DNA of 64,000 nt, taken from positions 3,407,001-3,471,000 of the forward strand of contig JAZGTN010000016.1 of assembly GCA_037783415.1 (NCBI GenBank), in the 5' to 3' direction. Under the pieces are notes generated by a model. That model searched no databases. It saw nothing but the letters and a program-made list of their open reading frames with translations, and had not been told where the DNA came from. Origin of the DNA: Leptasterias polaris. Taxonomy: Eukaryota > Echinodermata > Asteroidea > Forcipulatida > Asteriidae. The position numbers and the translations under genes are program-made. Shown piece after piece: positions 46,801 through 57,330 of the stretch. Numbering within the stretch: position 1 is the stretch's first letter; each line of letters begins with the position of its first letter.

Positions 46801-47553
46801 TTGGTTGGCAAACGCCTTAGAGATGTGCACTAAGCAGACGCACAACAAGTCTGCGTCGCGTGTCCATTAGTACCATACAAACAGGCACGATGTTCCATCA
46901 TTTTGCCAACAAAAATGTTGGTGCGCACGCGCGATCTGCAATTTACATATTTTGTGGGAAGGGTCGATGCGGCCCAGATTTTGAGCTCAATACATTAGAC
47001 CGCTTAGCCATGACATGTTACAACCCTTGCATGTGACTCCCCCAAGCGCAAACTGTGTCCTTACTGAGGTCAAAGGAAGACCTAAATTTGCTGAGAATTG
47101 TTGGTGGCCCATACAAGTGCACTTTTCCATTGTTTGACCTCAGCAATGGTGCAAGGGGGTCTGTAAAATTGAATACAAGTTCAACAGGCTCGGAATTATA
47201 CAGATGCCATGGCCTCTGATGACCTGGTCTTGGCCTTGGCCTTGGTGCCCCTTCAAAAGTTTTCCATAGTTCGTAAGTTTTTCCAATGGAAGTGCCCGTT
47301 GCAAAATGAAAATGGCCTTGCTATATCAAAGATGATTTCCAGGCTAGTCCTGGGTCAATACATTTTAAACAATCTTGAGAACCTTCATATCATTGAAAGT
47401 AAAGTCATTTTTGTTTATTGATTAAAAATTCAAATTCGGGATAATTTTGACTTTCCACAGGAGCTCCTACTCATGAAATGTGTGAAAGACTTCGCTGCCA
47501 ATGTCTACGAGGCGTTCAGCCAGCTCCCGCCTGACCCAACGCATGATCCATGA
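37819..47553 (+). CDS. PEX3: Peroxisomal biogenesis factor 3, complete, 11 exons
   Basis: PEX3 is the peroxisomal membrane receptor that docks PEX19 with cargo membrane proteins. Exons: 37819-37891, 38723-38936, 39474-39517, 39989-40110, 41058-41133, 41873-41927, 42496-42590, 44231-44387, 45229-45351, 46121-46217, 47461-47553. All introns are GT-AG and phases join cleanly to 382 codons plus TGA; animal PEX3 is about 370-380 residues. The start is [20 protein letters not shown]: a basic targeting patch then a membrane segment (about residues 15-33). Strong family matches are [20 protein letters not shown] (exon 2), [14 protein letters not shown] (exon 4), [20 protein letters not shown] then [15 protein letters not shown] (exons 8-9), [17 protein letters not shown] (exon 10) and [16 protein letters not shown] at the C-terminus. 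No break is seen, so it should be functional. Introns 4-10 are crowded with repeats. Confidence 0.97.
40125..40851. repeat. 22-bp minisatellite in PEX3 intron 4
   Basis: About 32 near-identical units of ggtcattgcctccatgcccc with one- or two-base variants (cattgccttaatg at 40695-40750). It creates spurious Pro/His-rich frames of up to 227 codons on the plus strand and a Met-Thr-Arg-Gly repeat on the minus strand. It begins 15 bp after the exon 4 donor. Confidence 0.97.
40852..40978 (-). mobile_element. tRNA-derived SINE fragment in intron 4
   Basis: The minus strand carries a tRNA-like head including the B box gggttcaagccc and the downstream word ttaagcaagacacttaacca. It is the same type as 45474-45781. 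Confidence 0.6.
41290..41472. repeat. 19-bp minisatellite in PEX3 intron 5
   Basis: About ten copies of aataatggactgacttgaa with small variants (gaagtaatgg; tttaaataatgg). Confidence 0.93.
41505..41595 (-). mobile_element. tRNA-like SINE head in intron 5
   Basis: The minus strand reads gcatgctcggtggtcaagtg (A-box-like) and gtgggttcaaatcccag (B box). No RNA gene is claimed because acceptor-stem pairing is poor. Confidence 0.55.
42098..42265. mobile_element. MITE family I in PEX3 intron 6
   Basis: TIR ttttataacacccc / ggggtgttataaaa around about 140 bp. Confidence 0.65.
42345..42425 (-). mobile_element. tRNA-like SINE head remnant in intron 6
   Basis: A B-box-like gggtttgaatcccac on the minus strand, followed by cactctggcagccctgatac. 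It lies 70 bp before exon 7 and is too worn to delimit. Confidence 0.4.
42628..43345. repeat. 124-bp tandem repeat x 4 in PEX3 intron 7
   Basis: Near-identical units (gggatcacctccaaggctag ... ggtgcactttaataataa). Unit 4 is split by the MITE at 43099-43317, after which the missing attgccttggtgcactttaa resumes. The tandem expansion therefore preceded the MITE insertion. Confidence 0.95.
43099..43317. mobile_element. MITE family C, copy 1, TA-flanked
   Basis: TIR gacccttcccatgaaatat / atatttcatgggaagggtc, flanked by TA on both sides and inserted in the 124-bp array. A second copy is at 46749-46965 in the opposite orientation. Confidence 0.88.
43340..43687 (-). mobile_element. tRNA-derived SINE, copy 2 (fullest)
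   Basis: The minus strand 5' end (about 43687) has tgtcatggccgattggttta (A box) and gtgggttcgagtcccggtc (B box). A body of about 230 bp follows, with cagggagctgagaaagatta and cactaaataagaactagtta, ending in (att)n. It matches 11069-11408 along its length. Confidence 0.88.
43807..44054. mobile_element. MITE family L in PEX3 intron 7
   Basis: TIR acccaagtagatccttgtca + tttg at the left and the inverse caaatgacaaagatctactt + gggt at the right, with one mismatch. The 94-codon frame here is a by-product. Confidence 0.75.
45010..45135. mobile_element. MITE family F fragment in PEX3 intron 8
   Basis: Matches the right third of 33928-34285 (tttttcactattttctc.tga; aaatttgcacagatttgtta; acacaaaacat.aacac; aatacctttaa). 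Confidence 0.65.
45474..45781 (+). mobile_element. tRNA-Ser/Leu-like SINE in PEX3 intron 9
   Basis: The plus strand begins gtcgtggctgagtggttaag (excellent class II tRNA A-box region), and has B box gggttcaagtccc 65 bp later, then a unique body (catccttcggatgggacgta). It abuts MITE A copy 2. A functional tRNA is unlikely: the 3' acceptor stem does not pair. Confidence 0.8.
45782..46036. mobile_element. MITE family A, copy 2, in PEX3 intron 9
   Basis: Ends cggggcccatttcatggctc and, inverted, cagggcctaatttcatggct. About 75 percent identical by eye to 10013-10260. Confidence 0.8.
46375..46628 (-). mobile_element. Diverged SINE copy in PEX3 intron 10
   Basis: Same order as 43340-43687: aactttctcaactccctgtg, tttatacacctgggttaaga, gtcatgactgggtatcaaac. 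The tRNA head is degenerate. Confidence 0.65.
46638..46747. mobile_element. MITE family B, 110 bp, PEX3 intron 10
   Basis: TIR atttcatagagctgcttaag / cttcagcagctctatgaaat-type ends with about 20 bp pairing. Confidence 0.78.
46749..46965. mobile_element. MITE family C, copy 2, PEX3 intron 10
   Basis: Inverse-oriented relative of 43099-43317, directly adjacent to MITE B. Confidence 0.8.
47185..47346. mobile_element. MITE family D, copy 2, PEX3 intron 10
   Basis: Shares gccccttcaaaagttttcca and aaagatgatttccaggct with the 11.5-kb copy. TIRs are worn. Confidence 0.7.
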
Positions 47554-49290
47554 ACACTGTTACCATCAGACCCAACGGCGCAAAAACCATCACTCAGATT
47601 TTTTCGTTTCAAATGAAGTTTCTTTCAGTTTTGTACACCTTGGTCAAGTTTTCTTTGTATAAGTCCCTCGGATCCTCTGCATTTGATTGGCGGAACTTTT
47701 CTCAGGTTTTTCAATTTTTGGGGGGTAGGTGATATTTTTCACTTCTTTCTCTTCCCTTCACCTAAATCTTCTGTTTGTTATTGTGATGTCATTCCACTAT
47801 AAGCCATACTCACTCCACACAAACTGGCTTCATTGATTACAAGAAGCCCATAGGAAATACATTAAAGGTAGGGTTTATGCTTGGTAGTAACCCTGTCTTA
47901 TAAGCACCATACAAGCACTTGAAAGTTTTTCACAAGCATGTGCAAAAAGCATTCTTTTTTGGGAGCCAATCAGCATTGTTTTGTCAGCACATCCCTACCA
48001 GGGGTAAGTGCTGAGAGGTATCGATGGGATGGGCTGCTCATGGTAGCGAGGCTGCGTGTTTACTCACTAGTTTCCAATGGGTTGACTTTGATAACACAAG
48101 AGGGCAGTAGGTACGGTATCCCTGGTAAGGCATTGTTTGCGCTGTTCTGAGTGTGGCACTGTTACGAGAACAACGGATTTACCTGGTAAGTCTGCTGCCA
48201 ACTCGTATCCCTAAAAGTGTCATTGATTTTGGACTAATTATGAATAACTTAGGTGTTTTCTTTTTTTAAGAGCCCAATTAACTAGCAAATATCAGTATTT
48301 AATTATCCTTTTTTTATAAAAGAATCACAGAAAAAAAATAGTTTCTCGTACTAATCTTTGTTTGGTTGACTTGATCATCGTGAAAGTGTTTTATAATATA
48401 TTAGTTTGTTTTTTATAAGTTCCCTTGCAACTCTGATTGTTTTCTTAAAGGTGTTTTGTCATCACATTTTAACCTTTGACCTATCTTGGGTCAAACCAAA
48501 TTGTGAGGTCATCACATGGTTTATAAAGTTATATAATAGAACTAGAGGGAGAACTTGTTGTTACACACATGTAATAGTGCTATCCCAAAAATGCTTCTTG
48601 TCGTTGCATGTCACAATGTTTTGTACGCCCTCTAGTTCTATTATATAACTCTATGCTTTGGCTTTAGTGATTTGACCCAAAGGTCAAAGGTAAGAGTTCA
48701 ATGTAAAGGATTATCCAGTAAAAGAGGTAGCATCTGCAAGAACCATGTTATTTTTAACTAAATATTTTCTTTTAAAAACAATTTTGTATTTCAAATTTTG
48801 TAGCTGTATGCTTAAAAAAACCATCAATGCAAGAAATTCTTGAAATGTAAAATAATAATATTGAAAGAAAAAGCATCACAGCCAAAATTGATTCTTTTTT
48901 AAAGTTTGCTTACAATTGATTTTGTTTTAATGGTTTATTAATCAAAATTTACCGAAGTCAAGAAATTGTAAATTTGTTTGTAAATACCAATAACACTTTT
49001 TTTTACAAAGGTGATATCTACATAGAGTCAGACTGGTCCTTAATTACTTAACATTTTGTTTTTATGATTCATTTTTAAATGTTTGTGGTTTATATTTCTT
49101 TTCCCAAAACACTTTTAAACTGGCTTCCATTGGGTCTCTGCATCTGCTTACATTTCTACATATTCCCGGAATATTAATATAATATTTACTACCTGCATAA
49201 TTTGACCTGTGCTAACGTGGTAAATCTAATTTAAAAAAAATAACAACACAACACATGACCTAACAGATATTTAACAATGTCATTATTAAA
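47554..49290. other. PEX3 3' flank, mostly non-coding
   Basis: The 3' UTR must begin at 47554. I could not assign a poly-A site with confidence. Apart from the MITE at 48527-48650 no feature is seen. Confidence 0.4.
48527..48650. mobile_element. MITE family G, 124 bp, perfect 23-bp TIR
   Basis: Left agttatataatagaactaga + ggg and exact inverse at the right. Outside it tttgacctatcttgggtcaa and tttgacccaaaggtcaaagg form a further imperfect inverted pair. Confidence 0.85.
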
Positions 49291-49489
49291 TCTAAATGAC
49301 ATTAACCCCCCCCCCGTTCCCCGCCCCTTTCTTCCCCGTGTTTTGCTTAACTTCTCACCAGCCAATCAACGAACTATTGACCAATGAAGTTGTGTACAAA
49401 GATAACTCCTCCCCCAAATGGTCACTGCTTTTTGACGTCATCACAGTTTTTGTTGTTATAAATCACATGTACACGAACATGTGCACACA

Positions 49490-50085
49490 CGACACAAGTG
49501 CAAGCACATTGTGCATTTCGCCTAAGTGTACATGTACGTCCCGTGTATGTATATTTTTTCAGCAAGTATTTCAGACGGTTTCTAGATTTAATGTTGTCTG
49601 CTTGTTGTTGTGTTCAACCTCGACAAACTACGGAGAATTGTGCGTACCTTACAGTACACACTAGCACACAACACGTCCACGCACTGCTGTGCATTTCGCC
49701 TGCGTATAATTATTTTCGGCAAACATTTTGTTTGGACGACGGTCAGACGGTTTCTAAACTTGTATTTTATTGTATGCAGCCTGCAGGGTTTTTGTTTTCA
49801 CCCACGACAAATTACGGATAATTTGTATGTACCGTACCGTCCGTGGCCGTGAGACCGTCGTAGCTTTACCGGCAGGAGCCGGCTTTCGCCTGCGTATGTA
49901 GTTTTTCCCAAACATTTTGTTCGGACGACGTTCAGACGGTTTCTAAACTTTGAAATTGTATTTTAAACTGTTTGCTTAGTGAGACTTAGAGAACACCTAC
50001 GACAAACTACGGAGAATTGTGCGTTCCGTACCGTGGCCGTGAGCCCACAGCTAGCTCCCCGGCAGGAGCCGGCAGGAGATTATGT
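49490..50085. repeat. Three diverged tandem units of about 200 bp
   Basis: Each unit has gcatttcgcctgcgtat.., ttttcggcaaacattttgtt, cagacggtttctaaactt, and cacgacaaactacggagaat then a cgtaccgt..ggccgtgag block. The units end at about 49688, 49880 and 50085. A frame across the last unit continues to a GT donor at about 50174 (..RIQHTG|GTAAAA). It could be duplicated promoter/5' exons of an unknown plus-strand gene, but no downstream exon was found. Confidence 0.6.
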
Positions 50086-50289
50086 TAGTGTTCTTTCGTG
50101 TACCGGAAATGAACGTTTCCTTTCGGAGTGGACGGTGATTTATGACCGAACCATAGACAGGATTCAACACACAGGTAAAACTTTCTTTAGTTCTGAACTA
50201 GAAATTATAGAAAACTTTACCGAGTATCATGAAACATCTGGATTCTTGGCATACACTTTGAATTTAAAATATATATATTTGTTTTGATA

Positions 50290-51420
50290 TAAAAAGTATA
50301 AATAAAGTAAAAGGGAAAGTTTTTTCGTCAGTAGGCTAGTTACAACAGTTGAAGTGAGAAAACATTTAACACGGACCAAGGGTAAGACATGACGCATTCC
50401 TTAAATGATTTATTCATGGAGAAAGGATATATCTGTATCAAATAAACATTTTATCAAATTGTTGAACAATATTCGTAAATTTGCCCTGCTGTTTTCCTGT
50501 GGTTCCTTCATGCCGGTCGATGTTGCGCCCTCAACCGGCTGCTAATTCCAAATTTCGCTCCGCCAATCGAGACAAGATTCTCGCATGTGTATCGATCAAA
50601 ACAATTGTTGAGTTGAATGGTGTAACCCACTTAAAAAATGAGGAAATGTTGATGTAAAAATTAAAGCTGTGCCCAGGAAATACTTATTTGACATATGCTG
50701 TGCAAAGTCCAACAAAAACACTGTAAACACAATTTGCACTGTTTTTCATATTTTATTTATTATTATTTATTAAAAAAATGTTATTTAACCAAATTGTTTT
50801 CATTATCATTTTCATTCAATAAAATAACAGTAAAGTGTATGAAATAAACCTCCCAGATTTGCTTGATATTCCTCGTTGTTTTTCAACGAGTTAAACAAAA
50901 ATGCAATAGCTTGAAATTTCTTTGATATTTTGTTGATTCCATTACCCATTTTTGAATTCATATTAATGATACAGAAAAAAGATCGAGTTATCAAAATTAT
51001 TTGCAAACATTTCCAAATAGGCCTAATATTTACACAAACTGTTTGTATTCAGTATAAAAGTGAGCCTTATTTCCATCAAATGAAAAGGTAATAATAGCCC
51101 TATAAAGTGAAATTAAAATCAGTTTTTGTTATCTCCTCCTCCCAAAAAAATAAATAAATAAATAGTATTAATATTAATAGTAATAATTTATAAAAAATAA
51201 TAAAAATAAATTAATAAATAAATAAATAATTTATAAAAAATAAAACAATTATTATAAATTTATTAGATGAGTACAAATTAAAACAGTTTTGGTCGACATT
51301 ATTGGGGTTTTTCTGTGGCCATGGACACATACTTTCTCCCTACAAAAAAATGATTAGGGCCTATACCTCTTATTGTGGAAAAATTACATGAAACTGCCTG
51401 TAAATTCAAACAATTGTCCT
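50290..51420. other. AT-rich, no gene; (taaa)n at 51145-51235
   Basis: Low-complexity AT sequence with ataaataaataaataa runs between the tandem units and the KH gene 3' end. Confidence 0.4.
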
Positions 51421-51424
51421 GGAC

Positions 51425-52040
51425 CCTGGTCCTTCGATGTCTTGCTTTTATTAGACAAAGTCTCCTGTCTGCATTTTGAAGGGTGTTTGGGACTGGACCA
51501 TATACAATTATTACGGCCTGGCAGTTGGTAACTCCTTGTTGTGTACAGTCTTTTCTCTATGGTACAATAGTTCAGAAAACTTGTGCCTGAGCAACAGACT
51601 TGTAGTCGATGCCGTGTTCTATCGAGTTGGGCCAGGGGCAAAGCTTCAACAGACTCGATGGCTGGGCCGTAATACCTGGCCATTGGGCGGGAACTGCAAC
51701 AGGCAATCCAGGGGCAGGGCACAACTTGTTCCTCTCTGCACTGTCCTTGGTCCCTGGTCTTTCGATGTCTTGCTTTTAGAAAAACTCTCCCGTTTGAGAT
51801 TTGACCGGTGTTTGGGGCTTGACCATACTTTTAATTATGGTCTGACAGTTGGTGACTCCTTATGTACAATAGTTCAGAATACTTGTGCCAGTTATAGTCG
51901 ATGCCGTTGTCGCTTGAGTGGGGCCAGGGGCAAGCTTCAGGCAGACACGATGGCTGGGCCGCCGTTACATGGCCATTGGGCGGGAACTGCAACAGGCGAT
52001 CCAGGGGCAGGCACAAAGAGGTTCTTCTCTGCAATGTTGT
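51425..52040 (-). repeat. Tandem duplication of the KH gene terminal exon/3' UTR
   Basis: 51425-51745 repeats about 51745-52040. The downstream copy still carries the last coding words (cccctggattgcctgttgca for cccctggatcgcctgttgca) but out of frame. It contains aataaa (minus strand, about 51446-51452), a possible poly-A signal. The duplication may have changed the transcript end. Confidence 0.85.
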
Positions 52041-55000
52041 TCTTAATCCACTCGTGGACATGTTGTACTCTCTCGGGGGTACCTGGACGAGTTGAAATAC
52101 ATAGCTTATTCAGTCTGCTGGAACTATATCATTATTTTCTATAAATTTCAGTTTTCAATGAGACTAGATTCTTGCTTCTTGTTTTAAAAGCATAATGCAA
52201 AATATTGACCTCATAATTATGTTATTCACCTTTGATAGTAAGTACTTTCAGGTGGTGCTCTGTTGATGTACTAACAGCGACACCTAGACCCCTCATTAGC
52301 TTCAAATTTATTCCCTGAAAAAAAGATATTTATTCCAATAACATGAATACTGCCCTCATTGTCACAAAATCGTTAACATTGATTATCACTGTTCAAAGGT
52401 AGTAAACCACTTTAAAATGTTTCAATGCTTTTCGAAGACAAAAAGGGTAAACCGATGAGGTGTTTTCTATTGTATAAACCAATTAAAAAACTTGCTCGTT
52501 AGGAATCTAGATTACTTTCATGGGTTATCAGTTGTTAGTAGTAATGTATTTAATGTGTACTGATGTTTTGGGCAACAAGGTGAGAGCTCAACAGTTTTAT
52601 TTGAAGGCAGAGTAGAGATCTATGGTTCTTGTGATTGATTTAGATTATTGGCAGCACAGGCTGTATACTCACGAGGAAGCTCAGATGGTTTAAGGAATAC
52701 AATAAAAAGCCCAGCCCAATTGTTCACTGAGTGACGGATTTAAACGCGATAAAAAGGCGATATTATTAACTTAATAAATACTTACATTTTGTCCAACAAC
52801 TCTGCCATGTTGTGTCTGTATGTGGTACAAGTTTTCACTGCAGTAAAAATGCAAGTTTTAGAGGATATTAAACTCGTGCACTCGGGCCTGCTCTTATTGA
52901 AAATCACAGGCACTCAATTAAATCCACCATACATCATAGATTTTATTTCAAAAGGTTTATTAAATCGGATATAGAACTACTCTAAAGAAATCTTTAAACA
53001 TGAAAGAAGTTTCAAAAAGCAATTCTGAACTTACGTCACAATGTCGTCATCGTTGACTACACTGCTCTCTATGTCACTGGATGCAATTTCAACAATGCCC
53101 TGTTTTTGTTTTTAAAAAGTAGAGAAACTTTATTATTTCAGAACAATTCATAATTTGTTACCGCACACCAAGGCACGGGTTTTCACTTGCACTTGAAAAT
53201 TACGGTACGTAATTTATTGTTATTTGTAAATAAGACAAGTAAAAATGCATCACTATGTTTCCAACTTTCGTCAGACCATTAAACAAATAAATTAATAATT
53301 ACCGTCTGAATGCTTTGATAAGCCATTGCTTTTGCAGCTTCCACATCATTTGCAGCTCCTTTTGGAGAAAAATTGTGACCACAATATTAAACGTACAAAT
53401 ATTGATTAAATAAGGAAGAGCAGAAATTGGTATCCAGCTTTTTTGAAAATTTACAATGTGTTTATCTCCGAGTTAATTTGTTAACAATAAAAACAATGTT
53501 TGTAATTTGAAGCATACCTTCAAGACGTAAGAATGAATATTTCCCGTCCAAAGTTCCATGCATGTAATCAACATGGAGCTCACTCTTGATTTGTTTAAGT
53601 TTACGACCCTGTTGATGAAAAAGTGTTTTTACTGATGATTTCATTGAATTATAGAAGAAACTTGTGTTTTTTATAAGTTCTGTATTAAACAGAATATTTA
53701 CCTTTTTGCCAATGATGCGGCCCATACACCCTTTCTTGATCCTGCACACAAATACCACCTTTTCTTTGACCGCAACTGAAGCAGAGCTGGATATAAAACA
53801 CAAAATGTTAAGTGACGTTTGAAACTTTGTATGGGGATCATAAGAAAAACTAAAACTTGTGGATACAATAAACTTGCTTGGGAGAAGTGTCGGTTCTAAG
53901 AAGAACCGGTGGTCTTGACGTTTCGTACAGTATGTTTTGCTCGTCTTCAGGAGAAGAGCAGACGAGCAGAGTACGGTCAAACAGTTCCAAACGTTGAGAC
54001 CAACACTACTCCCAAAAGATTTTTATATTTGGTTGTACACCCGCAAGTTAACTATTATAGTTTTTCTCACAAAATGTTAATAAAGATAAGATTTAAGATG
54101 GGGTTAGATAGGCTATTTTATATCATGTTGTTATATTTTATTATAAACTTACCAATTGGTGATAGAAGAAACAGATTCTTCTTCACTTGCTTCTTCATCC
54201 TGTGCAGTGCTGGCTGCAGCAGGGGAAGCATTGGTTGCAGTGGTCGTAGAACCAGATTCAAACGGCCCACAGGCAGCAGATACAGTCCCAAGGTCAACTA
54301 ACTCCGAGGAAACCGTTTCCGAGTCAGAAGTACAACGGCCAGAACCGAGAACGATCTCAATAGATGGTTCAATCCTGAGGATTCTAGAGGTTGAAGAAAC
54401 GGTGTTGGTGTCAGAGGAACCAGACTCATCTACTAAGGCAAGGCCAACGGTTCCAGGGGCTGAAGAACTAGACTTGAAGGTTCTGGGAGCAGAAGAGCGG
54501 GGGTCAGTTCTCATGTCAACCACAGAAAGACGGCAGCTGAAGTGGAGATTGATGTTAGACACAATTTCAATATTCCAATGGTTATCATGTTTGTTATCAT
54601 ACAAATTCATTGTGTTTGAGGAACTAATTTCAGATCCCAGTTGTTACGGTGGTTCTTCAGGGCCATCTGTTTCTAATAATGCAACAGTATAACTCCTGTG
54701 TGTGTGGTTTTAAATGTTTAACAACATGATTGAATTGCAGTGTATCAAAGTGATTGAATACAAATCAGTCAGCATTTCCTTACCATCGGATCCCTTTTGA
54801 ATCCTTCCCTCCTGAAGGCGGGTAATCAGCGTGGTCTAAGATGTCTTGCCACGTGGCTCTACTGACTGCCTCCTGCATACAGATCTCCTCTTGAGATCTA
54901 GGAGAAGTCTTATGCTGCATCCAGGTCTTGAAGAACGCAGCTGCTCCGGCAATGCCGGCACCTATGGCACCGGCAGCAAGAATGATCGACAACGATCTGA

Positions 55001-55785
55001 AGGAAAATAGTAAGTATCATGAACATTTCCTTCTAAATCATTATTCACCCTTTTATATCATGCTGCCACCCGTATCCAACATACGCCATTACTCATAAAA
55101 CTAAAATGAACCAGACTATTGCTTTTCTTCTTCCAGCCTCGGTTTGGTTAGAATGATTCGGATTGGAGAAAAATCAAGATGGCCAGACTGTGATAAAGGT
55201 ACTGTAAACTCTAAAATGTCTGCTATATACTGCGTAGTTGAAAAAGAAAAGTTCCATTACAAAAGTATAGGTTCGTCCATGATTTGGATATCATTGCACA
55301 CATTAAAACTATACTAAACACTTTATTTAATATATTTCAAAAAATAAAACATTATCAAATTCTCATCAAGGGACATTCATGCCTGCATTTGTGCTATTTT
55401 ATTTACATTTCGTTTAACTAATCTAATGTGTTAAACAAAAGTCGGAAGCGTAGATTTCATTTTTGGTGATGTTATAAAGCGTGTACGTCCTTATCTCAAC
55501 CTCAACTCAAGTCAAGAAATAATAATACTCTCCGACCATGACTGCAAAATGATAATTATTATAATATAAACAATCAAAAAAATCTCCAACTTAAAGTTAT
55601 ATTAACAGATGACAAAATGTTGTAGGCCTATATACTTTGGGAAGCATCATCGACACGCACCAGGAGATTTCACGCACGTTTGCAATTTTAAAACCATGTA
55701 AAAAAGAAATGATTAAAATCACACACACAAACAATGAAGGCAAAAATATCAAATCAAGCATGCAGAAATATGACACTTACTTCAT
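51937..55785 (-). CDS. Membrane-anchored protein with two KH domains, 10 exons
   Basis: Exons (minus): 55785-55781, 54996-54784, 54536-54153, 53786-53702, 53608-53518, 53358-53303, 53099-53035, 52837-52786, 52314-52230, 52082-51937. All join at GT-AG in phase to 393 codons plus TGA. Residues 1-25 (MKSLSIILAAGAIGAGIAGA + AAFFK) form a Gly/Ala-rich membrane anchor followed by basic residues. Residues 75-200 are Ser/Thr/Glu-rich and probably disordered. KH1 (about 205-280) has CMGRIIGKKGRKLKQIK; KH2 (about 303-365) has HGRVVGQNGINLKLMRG. Both GxxG loops (GKKG, GQNG) are intact, so RNA binding is expected. An N-terminal anchor plus tandem KH recalls TDRKH/Papi of mitochondrial piRNA processing, but no Tudor domain follows the stop. 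Orthology is unproven; it could also be an unnamed family. Confidence 0.88.
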
Positions 55786-56400
55786 TCTCGATGATTCACT
55801 CGATATATAGTTGAAAACTTGATAATCGTGGACGATAAACGATCGGAACTCCAAAAGCTTCGCTCAACTTTCACTCTCGATAACTCAGCGGTAACTGATG
55901 ACTGTTTGTTTTGTTTTTAATGACATCGCTAATAGTTTCACAAACATTCCATTTTTCTGTCCGCGTCGAGACGCGTTGTGCGTCACAATGGTGTTCATGC
56001 GTATTGGAACAGTCTCAAAAACGCGATGGCTTTTTTTAAACGTCACAAACACTACCTCAGACATGAGTAGCGTGATAAAGCTGCAATCTTACAGAAAATG
56101 ACATCGTTCCAACGGGCAGAGCGTCGTATCAATCCCGCCATGTCAATGCTCGTCGGTCGAGCAAGGCGTCTGTGGGCCGGGAAATGGCGCGGCGAGATCA
56201 ATGCACCAATGGGAACAAGGTTGTGTGTGAAGTTTTACGCGCTGCGCACAGGATGGGTCAATGAAAAGGCCATATTTTGACCTCTTTAAAGGAGACCTCT
56301 GGTGGAATGATCACCCCTTTAAATGACCTCCATCATCCCCAATGCATTGAGCACAATGTGATGGTTTTAGTCCTTTAATTTATGTGTGCACAAAAACAAT
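55786..56400 (-). promoter_or_regulatory. 5' flank of the KH gene
   Basis: The 5' UTR lies just above the ATG at 55785 (minus strand ..atcatcgagaATGAA|GTAAGT). The first coding exon holds only five coding bases. 56100-56260 is GC-richer with CpGs. No TATA box at a usual spacing. Confidence 0.35.
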
Positions 56401-56407
56401 TCCAATG

Positions 56408-56562
56408 CAGGCCTGGATTTTATCTTTTAGAGGGCAAGGCTATTTTCATTTTACAAAGGGCACTTCCATTTGAAAATCTTAGAGCTTTTGAAGAGGAATC
56501 AAGGCCAAAACCAGGGGCAACAGAGGCCATGGTCTCCGTGGCCTCCATGTAATTTCATGCCT
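56408..56562. mobile_element. MITE family D, copy 3 (inverted)
   Basis: Starts caggcctggattttatcttt and contains tttcattttacaaagggcac and cttttgaagaggaatcaagg, the inverse of the 47.2-kb copy. Confidence 0.72.
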
Positions 56563-56581
56563 ACTGTTATGAATAAGCTCT

Positions 56582-56760
56582 CTATAGACCTTATGCATAT
56601 GACGTCATTTGAGTAGGGCGCCCTCACCTAGAGGTCAAAAGGAAGATGTTCATTGGTCAGTCCTGTGCGCCGCGCGTACAAATCAGCGCGTTTCCATTGT
56701 TTCATCATCAGTTTACCTCTAAGATGGCGGCTTGGTGACGTCAATGCATAAGGTCTATAG
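56582..56760. mobile_element. MITE family H, copy 3, 16-bp perfect TIR
   Basis: Ends ctatagaccttatgca / tgcataaggtctatag with tgacgtca next to each. The interior matches 10309-10484 and 23571-23754 in reverse. Confidence 0.82.
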
Positions 56761-57281
56761 ACCGTGCAAATCTCGCGCGTGTTTGATTTTTGAACCTTGG
56801 TTCCTACGTAAATTGTTCTGCGAACGCGAAGGAAACAAAGTGCGCACATTCTCAGGCGGTAGTAGACCTCCTCTCTAGCCGCTAGCCTCTCCTACAAAAT
56901 TGTCAGAGAAACAATAGTAACAAGAGGAGAGAGCCCTTGAGACGATCTTTCCAATTTTTTATCATTTTGTGCAAATCCAATATTATTCTGAGGGTGATTT
57001 GCCCGTCTTTGGTTTTGTTTGTCTCGGTGAAAGCTCTGTGTACAAAAATCCCATTGGAGATGCTTTTGAGGAGCATTCGGAGTATCCCCACTTGATGTTA
57101 ATTTCCTATCAGAAGATTACGCAAAGTGGTCCTAAAAGTTGGATTTTTTGATGCAGGCATACCTAAGGCACAGTCAGGTATATACAAATTGCGTCTATCT
57201 AGCATGCCTAGTTCAGGAGTAATTTTTTACTTTTCGCATAATTTATTTCTAACAATTTTTCGACCGCATTTTGTTGCTTGT

Positions 57282-57330
57282 TTGTTTGTTTGTTTGTTTG
57301 TTTGTTGGTTGGTTTTTTTTTTTTTTTTTT
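57282..57330. repeat. (gttt)n plus LINE poly-A tail
   Basis: Plus strand (gttt)6 then ggttggttt and T18. Read on the minus strand this is the A tail of the LINE remnant followed by a microsatellite. Confidence 0.85.

Noticed and set aside
51476..52144. 222-codon plus-strand frame
   Set aside because: Antisense shadow of the KH gene last exon and its duplicated 3' UTR.
52789..52974. Plus-strand 61-codon frame MSNNSAMLCLYVVQ..
   Set aside because: Antisense to KH gene exon 8 and its acceptor.
54156..54692. 178-codon plus-strand frame
   Set aside because: Antisense to KH gene exon 3, whose splice sites and phase fit the minus strand.
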